From: Corallococcus sp.
GTDB taxonomy: Bacteria; Bacillota; Clostridia; Christensenellales; CAG-314
DNA: 10,363 bases
Direction: 5' to 3'
Assembly (NCBI GenBank): GCA_023663205.1
Contig: JAMPHX010000046.1
Location: 1 to 10,363 of the forward strand
Part shown: positions 1-6,856 of the stretch, one piece after another
How positions within the stretch are numbered: the stretch's first letter is position 1
How the letters are laid out: each line of letters starts with the position of its first letter
The notes under the pieces: model-generated
What the model was told of the DNA's origin: nothing
The model's database searches: none
The model's input: the letters and a program-made list of their open reading frames with translations, nothing else
Translations under genes and position numbers: made by a program

Positions 1-374
1 ATTTGACGGCAGACCAAGTAGAAGAAGGCGGTATTGTATTTATCTTGGTAAGCGGTTCTGCAAAAGGTCTTGGCGGAAGCACAGAATTTACGCAGGAATC
101 TGAAAACGCAAGAGCGGAAGCGTTTGCGACTGCTGCTCAGGAAAACAAACTTAAAATAGTTGTTTTGCACACAGGCGGTAGTTCTCGCCGCGGCGCATTA
201 ACGGACGGTTTCCTTTCCAAGGTGCTGCCCCAAGCAGAACTTTGCTTGGTAGTTAACACAACTGCAAACAAAGCAAACCAAGACGGATTCTTCGATTTGT
301 ACAATCCTTACTTTGCGCAAAGCGTTACAAAGATGGTTGATACAATGAAACCGTTGTTCGAGGCTGCTGCGTAA
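1..374 (+). CDS. DUF6305-like protein, 3' part (5' end outside window)
   Basis: This is the C-terminal part of a protein whose start lies upstream of the window. The open frame runs from the window edge (first full codon at position 3) to TAA at 372-374, and the TTG at position 3 is probably an internal Leu. The visible 123 residues contain a hydrophobic strand (IVFILVSGSAKGLGG), an acidic/Ala-rich helix, and the motif HTGGSSRRG at visible residues 56-64. A second strand (AELCLVVN) and an amphipathic C-terminal helix follow. The order and motifs match the lipoprotein at 6822-7466 (VVFLVVG, then HLGGVARRG, then QLALFT), so the two are paralogues. I assign both to the DUF6305 type from memory of that family, with moderate certainty. 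The function is unknown. The presence of a paralogue directly before pgsB suggests a link to poly-gamma-glutamate. The next gene begins 10 nt after the stop. Confidence 0.7.
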   Translation, partial: LTADQVEEGGIVFILVSGSAKGLGGSTEFTQESENARAEAFATAAQENKLKIVVLHTGGSSRRGALTDGFLSKVLPQAELCLVVNTTANKANQDGFFDLYNPYFAQSVTKMVDTMKPLFEAAA

Positions 375-384
375 TTTGACAATT

Positions 385-1377
385 ATGAAAAAAGTAAAGT
401 TTTTGTGTCTGTGCATGGCTCTTTTGATGCTGTGCACGACGGCTTTGCTTGTCGGTTGCAATCCCAATCATATATGCAACAGCGTATGCGAAAAATGCGG
501 CAAATGTACATCCGACTGCACTCAGTGCAAAGATAAGTGTACCTGCGCGCCTGCAAAGGAGCGGTGCAAAGTCCACAAGGACGCGGACGGTAACGGCGTG
601 TGCGACGTTTGCGGCAATACGCTGACGCCCGTAACATACAGCAATTGGAAAATAATGTCCGATATAGGCAGTCTGTACGAAACTACCGTCCACAAATACG
701 AAACTGCGCTGGAAGGTCCGACGGTAGTAATCGTCGGCGGTATACACGGCGACGAAAAGGCAGGTTGGACGGCGGGACTGCGTTTGGTAGACGATTTGAA
801 ACTTGCCGACGGCATTTGCGGTACTGTTGTGCTTATACCGCAAGCCAACATCTTGGCGGATACTCTCGACAAGCGTTACGCAGGTCAAGGGTCGTCGGGC
901 GTCTACAAAGGCGTTACGTGCAGCGACCTCAACCGCGCGTTCCCCGGCAATGCCAAAGGAACGGTAACGCAAAAAATCGCTGCCGCAATAGTAAAGGTGG
1001 TGGAAGAATATTCGCCCGATTACGTAATAGACTTGCACGAATCCCGCGCAAGTTACTCGGACGGCGACCAATATATATTGGGTAACAGCGTAATTTACAG
1101 CAACGGAACCACTGCGTTTTTTATGGATGAAATGCTGCTCAATTACAATGATATATATCGCAAGCCGAGCGAAGAAGAATTTGTATTTTATACCAACCCC
1201 AAAACTAACAGTTTCGATTGGTATTTTAGCGATAGATACCCCGATTCGGTGGTGTTTACCGTAGAAACTAACCGCGACATCGAAGGAAAACACGGTAACC
1301 AAAGCGACCTCGAAGTTAGGGTCACACAGCAACTCAACATTTTATCTGCAATGTTCGATATGGCATGGCAGAGATAA
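385..1377 (+). CDS. Cys-rich lipoprotein with M14/AstE-type zinc carboxypeptidase domain
   Basis: A 330-residue exported lipoprotein. The N-terminus is a short signal peptide with lipobox LLVG|C, so C25 would be lipidated. Residues 25-76 hold 12 cysteines, in a CxxxCxxCxxC-like cluster followed by a CKVHKDADGNGVCDVCG unit that resembles Cys-rich, Asp/Gly loop modules of Clostridia surface proteins. The catalytic domain (about 108-330) has the zinc-site pattern of the M14 succinylglutamate desuccinylase/aspartoacylase group: GIHGDE (H121, E124), DLNRAFPG (N183, R184), DLHES (H218), and a candidate catalytic Glu in FTVET (E294). The family cleaves amide or peptide bonds, often next to carboxylate side chains, and the true substrate is not readable here. 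I chose ATG 385 over the in-frame TTG 376 because the signal peptide then begins MKK. Neither has a clear Shine-Dalgarno sequence, so translation may be coupled to the gene ending at 374. Possible roles are wall-peptide trimming or gamma-glutamyl hydrolysis. Confidence 0.8.
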   Translation: MKKVKFLCLCMALLMLCTTALLVGCNPNHICNSVCEKCGKCTSDCTQCKDKCTCAPAKERCKVHKDADGNGVCDVCGNTLTPVTYSNWKIMSDIGSLYETTVHKYETALEGPTVVIVGGIHGDEKAGWTAGLRLVDDLKLADGICGTVVLIPQANILADTLDKRYAGQGSSGVYKGVTCSDLNRAFPGNAKGTVTQKIAAAIVKVVEEYSPDYVIDLHESRASYSDGDQYILGNSVIYSNGTTAFFMDEMLLNYNDIYRKPSEEEFVFYTNPKTNSFDWYFSDRYPDSVVFTVETNRDIEGKHGNQSDLEVRVTQQLNILSAMFDMAWQR

Positions 1378-1396
1378 AATAAACAAGGAGGAAACA

Positions 1397-4300
1397 ATGA
1401 AAAAGAGTCTAATTTTGATACTTGCCGTTGCATTGTGCTTGTCGGTATGCCTCGTTGCATGCACGCCGAACTCGCTTTCGATTGAACAAGTATTGACTGA
1501 AAAGGCAAACGGCGACGAAGTAACTACTTCGGGTACCGTATACGGAACCGTAAACGGCGGATTTTATCTTATGGACGCCGAAGGCGGACGTATTTACGTT
1601 TCGGCAAACGACCAAGTTGCCGTAGGCGACAAGTTGACGGTAACGGGTACTCTTGCCAAAGGCGCAACGGTAAGACCCACGCAAATCAAACTTACGTCTT
1701 TGAGCAAACAAGGAACGGAACAGGTTAATCTTACTGCCGAACAAAGCAGCATCGAAGCAATCTGCGGAATGAACAGCGGTGCGGAAACGGGCGTTTACGG
1801 CAAATACGTCAAAGTCGTCGGAACATACGGCAAAGACGTTACTGGCAGATATTGCCTTACGGATGAGGATAAAAACAGCGTATTGCTGTATACGTCGTCC
1901 AACACTGCCGCTCTTGCCGGTTTTGAAGGCAAAAGAGTAGAACTTGCGGTAGTCATTCACGGATATACCGCCAACAAATTCCAAGTATCGTTTGTAGGTA
2001 CTGCCGCGGACGTTACGGAAAAACCGCTTTCGGTTGCGGACGTCAAAGACGAAGTGGTATCTTGGGTTGAAACACAACTCGGACACGAAAAGTCGGGTGA
2101 CTTTGCGTTGCCTGCTACTTATGCTCCCATACCGTCCGTTACGCTTACTTGGGCGGTAGACAGCAACGAATTTATCACCATAGAAGACAATACTGCAAAA
2201 GTTGCGGCGCTCGAAGCGCAACAGAAAGTTACTCTCCAACTTACTATCGCAACTACCGCTACCGATGAAGTTACGGTTGATTACGAAGTAACCGTCAAAC
2301 CAATTGTGGAAACTACCGTTACGGAACTGTTGGCAAATGCCAATATAGGCGACACCGTCAAAGTTACGGGCGTAGTAATGACTTATCTTTCCGACGGTAA
2401 CACGCAGGGCGAACGTCACGGTTATGCGTTGCTTGACCCCGCAACGGGCGCAATAGTAATTGTAAACGGCGCGCCTTCCGTAGGCGGAGTGCACGGCGCA
2501 TACAAAGCCACCAACGGCGACAGTTACGGTATCGGCGACGAAATCACCGTAATCGGTACGTATAAGGAAGGCGGCACGGTAGGCAGCGGTCCCGAACAAA
2601 CAGGCAGAAAGCAAATTGCTCTCGGCGGAGGTTCGGTAGCCGTTAAAACCAAAAACGCAACCTATGCTTTGGAAGAAGCAAAGAAAAACGCTATTGTAAT
2701 AAACAACCTTGACGAACAAAAAGATTTTGCAAAGAATTTGGATTACGGCAAACTTATCAAGATTTCCGCTACGGATGAAAACCCGTTGTACATCGGTATG
2801 TCTGCCAACAGTTTCCCCGTAAACTTCAAACTCTTGTTTGCGGACGGCGCAAGCAACAGCGATTGTCAATTGCCTGCCGCGGACGGCGGATTGCAAATAT
2901 TCTCTATCAAGTCGGATATCAACGCGCTTAACGCGGGCGACTTGTTCTGGGAAAACGCATTCGGCATAAAAGACGCGCACGTTTGCCCCAAAGACGACGA
3001 CAAGATGTACCCCGTAACGGGCGATATGTACGTTATGCTTGCAAACCGTACGGGAACGTACTTCCAACTTGCAGTTGTAGATTGGACAAGCAACACCCTA
3101 ACCCCAAAGGCGGAGGATTCCGTACTTGCGGGTATCGAAATCAACAAAGCGTTTGCCGAAAAGGAAATTGACGCGACGACGGCGGGAACAATCACGTTGC
3201 CTACCGAAACGACGCACGCAAAGGGAATCACTTGGACGGTAAATCCGGAAGGCGCAATCAATACTCAAACGGGCGCGTATGAAGCGTTTGTGGTTACTAC
3301 GACGGTTGTATTGACTGCTCATTACAAAGTAAACGGCGAAGGCGAAGACCAAACCTATGACGTAGAACTTACAATGACGGGCGCAACGGTAAAAGACGTA
3401 ACGGTTTCCGAAGCGTTGGAAGGTTCAAGCGACTCTATCCCCAGCCTTATCGCATATGTTGCGGCATTCGGTTCGACAAGCGGAAACACTGCCGAACAAA
3501 GAGCGGGACTTATACTGACAGACGGCAAGTTGGCAATGTACTACAATACCACGACTTACGCCGTTGACGGCACCGATATAAGGATTGGCGACCAATTGAA
3601 GATTACCGGCGCTACTTTGAGTAGAGCCAACGGAGCAAGAACGCTTACGGGCGGAACAATCGAAATAGTTCCTTCGGAAAATACAATCGATTACAGCGCT
3701 TTGACGATTGATGCAACCATTACAAACGAAGAAGAAATGCTAGCATATGCCGCAGGAAGCAAAGCATTGGGCGGACAAATCGTCAAGTTTGAAGGACCGT
3801 TCTGGTTTGTCGGAACAGGTACGACGGGTATGACTTGCCGTTTGCAAATTCATTACAAAAGCGAAGGCGTAACAAGCAGCGCCGGTGCAAGATACGATTT
3901 CGATATGACTTCCAAAGCCAGCAAGACATTCAGTTTCAGTATGGGCGGCAATGCTCTGCTTATCGAAAACTGGTATGAGGACGTAGGTGCAACCGTGGGC
4001 GGAACTTCCAAAGTTTCGTTGCCTGCCACAGGTTCTTTCTACGCCGTAAGTTGCGGCAGAGGCGATACTATGTATGCTTGGGCAATAATCAACGCCGACG
4101 CTTGGAACGTATCGCCTGTCGTAGATAACGCTAAGGAAGCGGATAAGGAAATCAAGGCTGCCGTTACAACGACCACCTTTACTACTACGGAAGCGGGAAG
4201 TTTTACTTTGCCCGAAAGCACCGAACACGCGGGAACCATTACTTGGACTTCAGACAAGGACGAAATCACAGTGGAAGGTACTACCGCAAGTTACGCCGTT

Positions 4301-4414
4301 GTTACGGAAGCAACGACGGTAACGCTTACGGCAACGTATACCGTAGACAGTGAGCCGAAGACGACGACTATCGCCATTACGTTGAATCCGGCGCCTGCTG
4401 CTCCTGTGGAATAA
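1397..4414 (+). CDS. Large modular surface lipoprotein with OB-like and atrophied bacterial Ig domains
   Basis: A 1005-residue exported lipoprotein. The signal peptide is MKKSLILILAVALCLSVCLVAC with lipobox LVA|C (C22). The rest is Thr/Val/Ala-rich beta sequence with no recognisable catalytic motif. I read it as three repeats of a three-domain unit. The first domain is OB-like and carries a GDxxxVTG signature (about 28-102, 305-415, 665-757). The second opens with a GKYVKVVG-type strand (about 113-201, 438-565, 780-905; compare GKYVKVVG, GKLIKISA, GQIVKFEG). The third is an atrophied bacterial Ig-like domain (about 215-302, 575-662, 912-998) with the pattern T.tLP...Hag.ItWt followed by TVTLTATYTV-like strands. 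The protein ends in a short Pro/Ala tail (PAPAAPVE) with no LPXTG motif or C-terminal membrane segment, so anchoring is by lipid only. AAGGAGG at 1385-1391 fixes the start with 5-nt spacing, and the gene follows the upstream one by 19 nt. The likely role is an adhesin, scaffold or polymer-binding protein. Function is unproven. Confidence 0.8.
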   Translation: MKKSLILILAVALCLSVCLVACTPNSLSIEQVLTEKANGDEVTTSGTVYGTVNGGFYLMDAEGGRIYVSANDQVAVGDKLTVTGTLAKGATVRPTQIKLTSLSKQGTEQVNLTAEQSSIEAICGMNSGAETGVYGKYVKVVGTYGKDVTGRYCLTDEDKNSVLLYTSSNTAALAGFEGKRVELAVVIHGYTANKFQVSFVGTAADVTEKPLSVADVKDEVVSWVETQLGHEKSGDFALPATYAPIPSVTLTWAVDSNEFITIEDNTAKVAALEAQQKVTLQLTIATTATDEVTVDYEVTVKPIVETTVTELLANANIGDTVKVTGVVMTYLSDGNTQGERHGYALLDPATGAIVIVNGAPSVGGVHGAYKATNGDSYGIGDEITVIGTYKEGGTVGSGPEQTGRKQIALGGGSVAVKTKNATYALEEAKKNAIVINNLDEQKDFAKNLDYGKLIKISATDENPLYIGMSANSFPVNFKLLFADGASNSDCQLPAADGGLQIFSIKSDINALNAGDLFWENAFGIKDAHVCPKDDDKMYPVTGDMYVMLANRTGTYFQLAVVDWTSNTLTPKAEDSVLAGIEINKAFAEKEIDATTAGTITLPTETTHAKGITWTVNPEGAINTQTGAYEAFVVTTTVVLTAHYKVNGEGEDQTYDVELTMTGATVKDVTVSEALEGSSDSIPSLIAYVAAFGSTSGNTAEQRAGLILTDGKLAMYYNTTTYAVDGTDIRIGDQLKITGATLSRANGARTLTGGTIEIVPSENTIDYSALTIDATITNEEEMLAYAAGSKALGGQIVKFEGPFWFVGTGTTGMTCRLQIHYKSEGVTSSAGARYDFDMTSKASKTFSFSMGGNALLIENWYEDVGATVGGTSKVSLPATGSFYAVSCGRGDTMYAWAIINADAWNVSPVVDNAKEADKEIKAAVTTTTFTTTEAGSFTLPESTEHAGTITWTSDKDEITVEGTTASYAVVTEATTVTLTATYTVDSEPKTTTIAITLNPAPAAPVE

Positions 4415-4556
4415 TTACAAGTATTTGCGGATAGTTCACTGACGGTTTCGGCAATATTTGCATACAACTGAATTGACGGACTATCCCGTCTGCACGAACA
4501 TGGCCGTTTAGTCGGCGGCTGTGTTTGTGTAAGATATACGGCATTACAAACAGCGT

Positions 4557-4586
4557 CTTTGCAAAAATCGTAAGATTTTTGCAAGG
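4557..4586 (+). terminator. Hairpin with GTAA loop, possible weak terminator or mRNA-processing/attenuation element
   Basis: CTTTGCAAAAATC (4557-4569) pairs with GATTTTTGCAAGG (4574-4586), giving 13 pairs with one G-T wobble around the loop GTAA, which fits the stable GNRA tetraloop class. With a one-base bulge at T4556, GCG 4553-4555 can also pair with CGC 4587-4589. The nearest T run (4600-4604) begins about 13 nt after the stem, and the stem is A/T-rich, so it is not a textbook Rho-independent terminator. It lies in the only sizeable intergenic gap, between the large lipoprotein gene and murI. That supports a transcript boundary, but leakage or attenuation is equally possible. Confidence 0.4.
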
Positions 4587-4607
4587 CGCTTGATTGCCGT
4601 TTTTAAA
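4579..4607 (+). promoter_or_regulatory. Weak candidate sigma-70-type promoter for the murI operon
   Basis: TTGCAA (4579-4584) and TTTAAA (4602-4607) are separated by 17 bp, each matching four of six consensus positions. It overlaps the 3' arm of the hairpin and is about 44 nt upstream of the murI start. A promoter is expected somewhere in this gap if the hairpin ends the upstream transcript, but this match is weak and other placements are possible. Confidence 0.15.
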
Positions 4608-4609
4608 CC

Positions 4610-4623
4610 GACTGAATTTAGTC
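4610..4623. promoter_or_regulatory. Operator-like near-palindrome upstream of murI
   Basis: GACTGAATTTAGTC is a 14-bp inverted repeat with no spacer and one imperfect pair (G/T). It sits 27 bp before the murI ATG and just after the weak promoter candidate. The lack of a loop makes it more like a dimeric regulator site than an RNA hairpin. A short A/T-rich palindrome can occur by chance. Confidence 0.2.
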
Positions 4624-4635
4624 TATTTTGTTTGT

Positions 4636-4640
4636 GAGGA
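4636..4640 (+). promoter_or_regulatory. murI: Ribosome binding site that sets the murI start
   Basis: GAGGA lies 10 nt before ATG 4651. It supports ATG 4651 over the longer in-frame TTG start at 4594, which would add a 19-residue extension not expected in glutamate racemases. Confidence 0.6.
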
Positions 4641-4650
4641 AGTTAGAAGT

Positions 4651-5442
4651 ATGACTGACACCCAAAGACCAATAGGAGTGTTCGACTCGGGAATAGGCGG
4701 TTTGACCGTCCTCGAACACTTGGTAAAAGCATTTCCCAATGAAGATTTTGTATATGTTGCCGACCAAGGGCACTGTCCCTACGGCACAAAGACTGCGGAA
4801 CAGGTAGGCGCGCGCGTGGAAAAAGTTTCACGATACCTTGCTGCACAGGGCGCAAAGGCAATAGTTATCGCCTGCAACACGGCTTCGCTCCGAATAGATT
4901 ACGCGCGGAATGCAGTGGACGTTCCCGTAATAAGCGTCATTCAGCCGACGTACAAAAGGGCGGAACAAATAAGTAAAAACAAAAAGATAGCGGTGCTTGC
5001 CACCGTTGCAACCATACAAAGCGGAGTTTATCAGCAACTACTCTCGGACGACGGTTACACGCCGGTGCCTCTTGCTTGCAGCGAGTTTGTCGATTTTGTG
5101 GAAAATCACGAGTTGGACGACCCGTTGGGCGAAAAAATAGTTGAGGAAAAACTATCCGCAATAAAGGGCAAAGGTTTCGATACGCTGATATACGGCTGTA
5201 CCCATTTCAGTCTTGTGGAAAAACAAATCCGCAAGGTGCTGGGAAACATCGATTACGTAAATTGCGGCGAACCCACAGCAGATTATTTGAAAGAATTTCT
5301 TTCCCGAAACAATTTGCTAAACAAAAACGGCAAAAAGGGAAAGGTAAATATATTTACGACGGGCAGCGTTGAAAATGCCAAATCCAATATGAAATGGTTT
5401 TCGGCGGAACATAACCCCGTTTGTCACATCGATATAGAATAG
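4651..5442 (+). CDS. murI: Glutamate racemase
   Basis: A 263-residue cytoplasmic enzyme that interconverts L- and D-glutamate without a cofactor. It provides D-glutamate for peptidoglycan and, in PGA producers, for the D-residues of the polymer. The length is typical of the family. Visible signatures are PIGVFDSGIGGLTV near the N-terminus (D12, S13), the PYGTK loop (43-47), ACNTAS with catalytic C75, and YGCTHF with the second catalytic C183 and neighbouring H185. Both catalytic cysteines are present, so the enzyme should be active. The motif before PYG reads ADQGHC rather than the more common GDTAR, which I take as family variation. The hydratase alpha gene starts 10 nt after its stop with its own AGGAG, so the genes are probably co-transcribed. 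Its placement at the head of a run leading into pgsBCW supports a role in D-Glu supply for PGA in addition to cell-wall synthesis. Confidence 0.95.
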   Translation: MTDTQRPIGVFDSGIGGLTVLEHLVKAFPNEDFVYVADQGHCPYGTKTAEQVGARVEKVSRYLAAQGAKAIVIACNTASLRIDYARNAVDVPVISVIQPTYKRAEQISKNKKIAVLATVATIQSGVYQQLLSDDGYTPVPLACSEFVDFVENHELDDPLGEKIVEEKLSAIKGKGFDTLIYGCTHFSLVEKQIRKVLGNIDYVNCGEPTADYLKEFLSRNNLLNKNGKKGKVNIFTTGSVENAKSNMKWFSAEHNPVCHIDIE

Positions 5443-5452
5443 GAGAATTACA

Positions 5453-6292
5453 ATGCGTACAATCAATCTTGCCGACGTTACGGCAAAAGTAAAAGAAATG
5501 TTTGTGGACGCTTGCGAAAACATTCCGTCCAACGTACTGGATACCATCAGGCGCGCTTCCGAGGAAGAACAGTCGCCGCTGGGACGCGAAGTGTTGTGCA
5601 AAATTGTCGATAACGACCTTTTGGCGCGCGAAAAGCATTTGCCGATATGTCAAGATACGGGCGTTGCGGTAGTGTTTTTGACAATCGGTTCGGAAGTCAC
5701 TTTCAAGGGGGATATTTACGAAGCGGTAAACGAAGGCGTAAGACAAGCCTACACCGAAGGGTATTTGCGCAAGTCGGTAGTAAAACATCCGCTTGACAGA
5801 GTAAATACCAAAGATAACACTCCCGCGATTGTTCACGTCAAAATAGTGGAAGGCGACGTATTCCAAATAGACGTTGCTCCCAAAGGCGGCGGCAGCGAAA
5901 ATATGAGCGTCGTCAAAATGCTTATTCCCGCGGACGGCGTGGAAGGCATCAAAAAACTTGTAATAGATACCGTGTTTCACGCAGGCGGCAAACCCTGTCC
6001 GCCCATTATCGTAGGTTTGGGCATAGGCGGTAACTTTGAAAAGTGCGCGCTGCTTGCCAAGGAAGCGTTACTGCGCGAAATAGACGATTGCTCCCCCGAC
6101 CCGCTTGCACGCAAGTTGGAGGAGGAACTGTTGGAAGAAATCAACAACTTGGGCATAGGACCTATGGGATTCGGCGGTACAAAAACCTGTCTTGCGGTAA
6201 AGGTAAACTGTCACGCTTGCCATATTGCAAGTTTGCCTGTCGCAATCAATATTCAATGTCACGCAGCAAGACACAAGTCTTGCAAACTGTAA
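5453..6292 (+). CDS. Class I fumarase-type hydratase, alpha subunit (fumarase / tartrate dehydratase / mesaconase family)
   Basis: A 279-residue alpha subunit of an iron-sulfur hydro-lyase, about the usual length for two-subunit members. Family signatures seen are PICQDTGVAVVF (C66), VAPKGGGSENMS (142-152), GGKPCPP (C182), GLGIGGNFEKCALLAKEALLR (188-208) and NIQCHAARH near the C-terminus (C270). C66, C182 and C270 have spacing close to the three cluster ligands of single-chain FumA and probably hold the [4Fe-4S] cluster, which would make the enzyme oxygen-sensitive and suit an anaerobe. Fumarate to malate is the default reaction. L-tartrate dehydratase and mesaconase share the same fold, and I cannot separate them by eye. 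AGGAG at 5441-5445 overlaps the murI stop and sets ATG 5453. The beta subunit follows 15 nt downstream. Confidence 0.92.
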   Translation: MRTINLADVTAKVKEMFVDACENIPSNVLDTIRRASEEEQSPLGREVLCKIVDNDLLAREKHLPICQDTGVAVVFLTIGSEVTFKGDIYEAVNEGVRQAYTEGYLRKSVVKHPLDRVNTKDNTPAIVHVKIVEGDVFQIDVAPKGGGSENMSVVKMLIPADGVEGIKKLVIDTVFHAGGKPCPPIIVGLGIGGNFEKCALLAKEALLREIDDCSPDPLARKLEEELLEEINNLGIGPMGFGGTKTCLAVKVNCHACHIASLPVAINIQCHAARHKSCKL

Positions 6293-6307
6293 GCGGAGGT
6301 TACATAT

Positions 6308-6856
6308 ATGTATAAACTTACTTCACCGGTCAATCCCGAAGAAATAAAAAAACTGCGCGCAGGCGATACCGTTGCCATCAGCGGCGTAATTTACACCGGA
6401 CGCGACGCCGCGCACAAAAGGCTGTGCGAACTGCTTGAAAGAGGCGAGGAACTGCCCATTGACGTCAATAACGGCATTATTTACTACGTAGGACCTACCC
6501 CTGCAAAACCCGGACGGGCAATAGGCTCGGCAGGACCTACATCCAGTTACCGTATGGACCCCTACGCCGAACCGCTTCTCAAAAAGGGGCTCAAAGTAAT
6601 GGTAGGCAAGGGTTCGCGCGGAGAACATTACAAACAGTTGCTCAAACAGTACGGCGCCGTTTATCTTTCCGCAATAGGCGGAGCGGCGGCGTCCATTTCC
6701 GAAACAATCAAAAAGTGCGAAGTAGTAACTTACGAAGATTTGGGCGCGGAAGCCATTCACCGCTTGGAAGTGGAAGATTTTTACGCAATAGTAACTTACG
6801 ACAGCGAGGGAAACGATTTATTTGAACAGGGCATTGCAAAATACTCCAAAAACTAA
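6308..6856 (+). CDS. Class I fumarase-type hydratase, beta subunit
   Basis: A 182-residue beta subunit, the partner of the alpha subunit just upstream and equivalent to the C-terminal domain of single-chain class I fumarases. Visible signatures are GDTVAISGVIYTGRDAAHKRL (19-39), YYVGPTPAKPG (59-69), the conserved IGSAGPTSSYRMDPY (72-86) and GKGSRG (100-105). In the family the SGPT..RMD region contributes to substrate carboxylate binding. The start is ATG 6308 with GGAGG at 6295-6299 and 8-nt spacing. The 3' end overlaps the start of the following DUF6305-like lipoprotein gene, which suggests translational coupling. The length and intact motifs indicate a functional subunit. Confidence 0.92.
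   Translation: MYKLTSPVNPEEIKKLRAGDTVAISGVIYTGRDAAHKRLCELLERGEELPIDVNNGIIYYVGPTPAKPGRAIGSAGPTSSYRMDPYAEPLLKKGLKVMVGKGSRGEHYKQLLKQYGAVYLSAIGGAAASISETIKKCEVVTYEDLGAEAIHRLEVEDFYAIVTYDSEGNDLFEQGIAKYSKN

Noticed and set aside
376..384. TTGACA at 376-381 as a -35 box or TTG start for the M14 lipoprotein
   Set aside because: No -10-like hexamer lies 16-18 bp downstream. As a start it would add MTI before a good MKK signal-peptide start at ATG 385, so ATG 385 is preferred.
325..1332. 335-codon minus-strand open frame opposite the M14 hydrolase gene
   Set aside because: No ribosome binding site or family signature, and it is fully antisense to a gene with intact zinc-site motifs.
1409..3067. 552-codon open frame on the minus strand under the large lipoprotein gene
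   Set aside because: It is antisense to a gene with clear signal peptide, ribosome binding site and domain repeats. Its product is rich in Arg, Tyr, Phe and Cys with no recognisable family, as expected from the complement of biased codon use.
4475..4490. Short inverted repeat GACGG...CCGTC in the gap before murI
   Set aside because: A five-pair stem with a six-base loop and no T run is too weak to separate from chance.
4594..4650. N-terminal extension of glutamate racemase from TTG 4594
   Set aside because: The extension lacks similarity to racemase N-termini, and ATG 4651 has a GAGGA site at 4636-4640 and gives the standard length.
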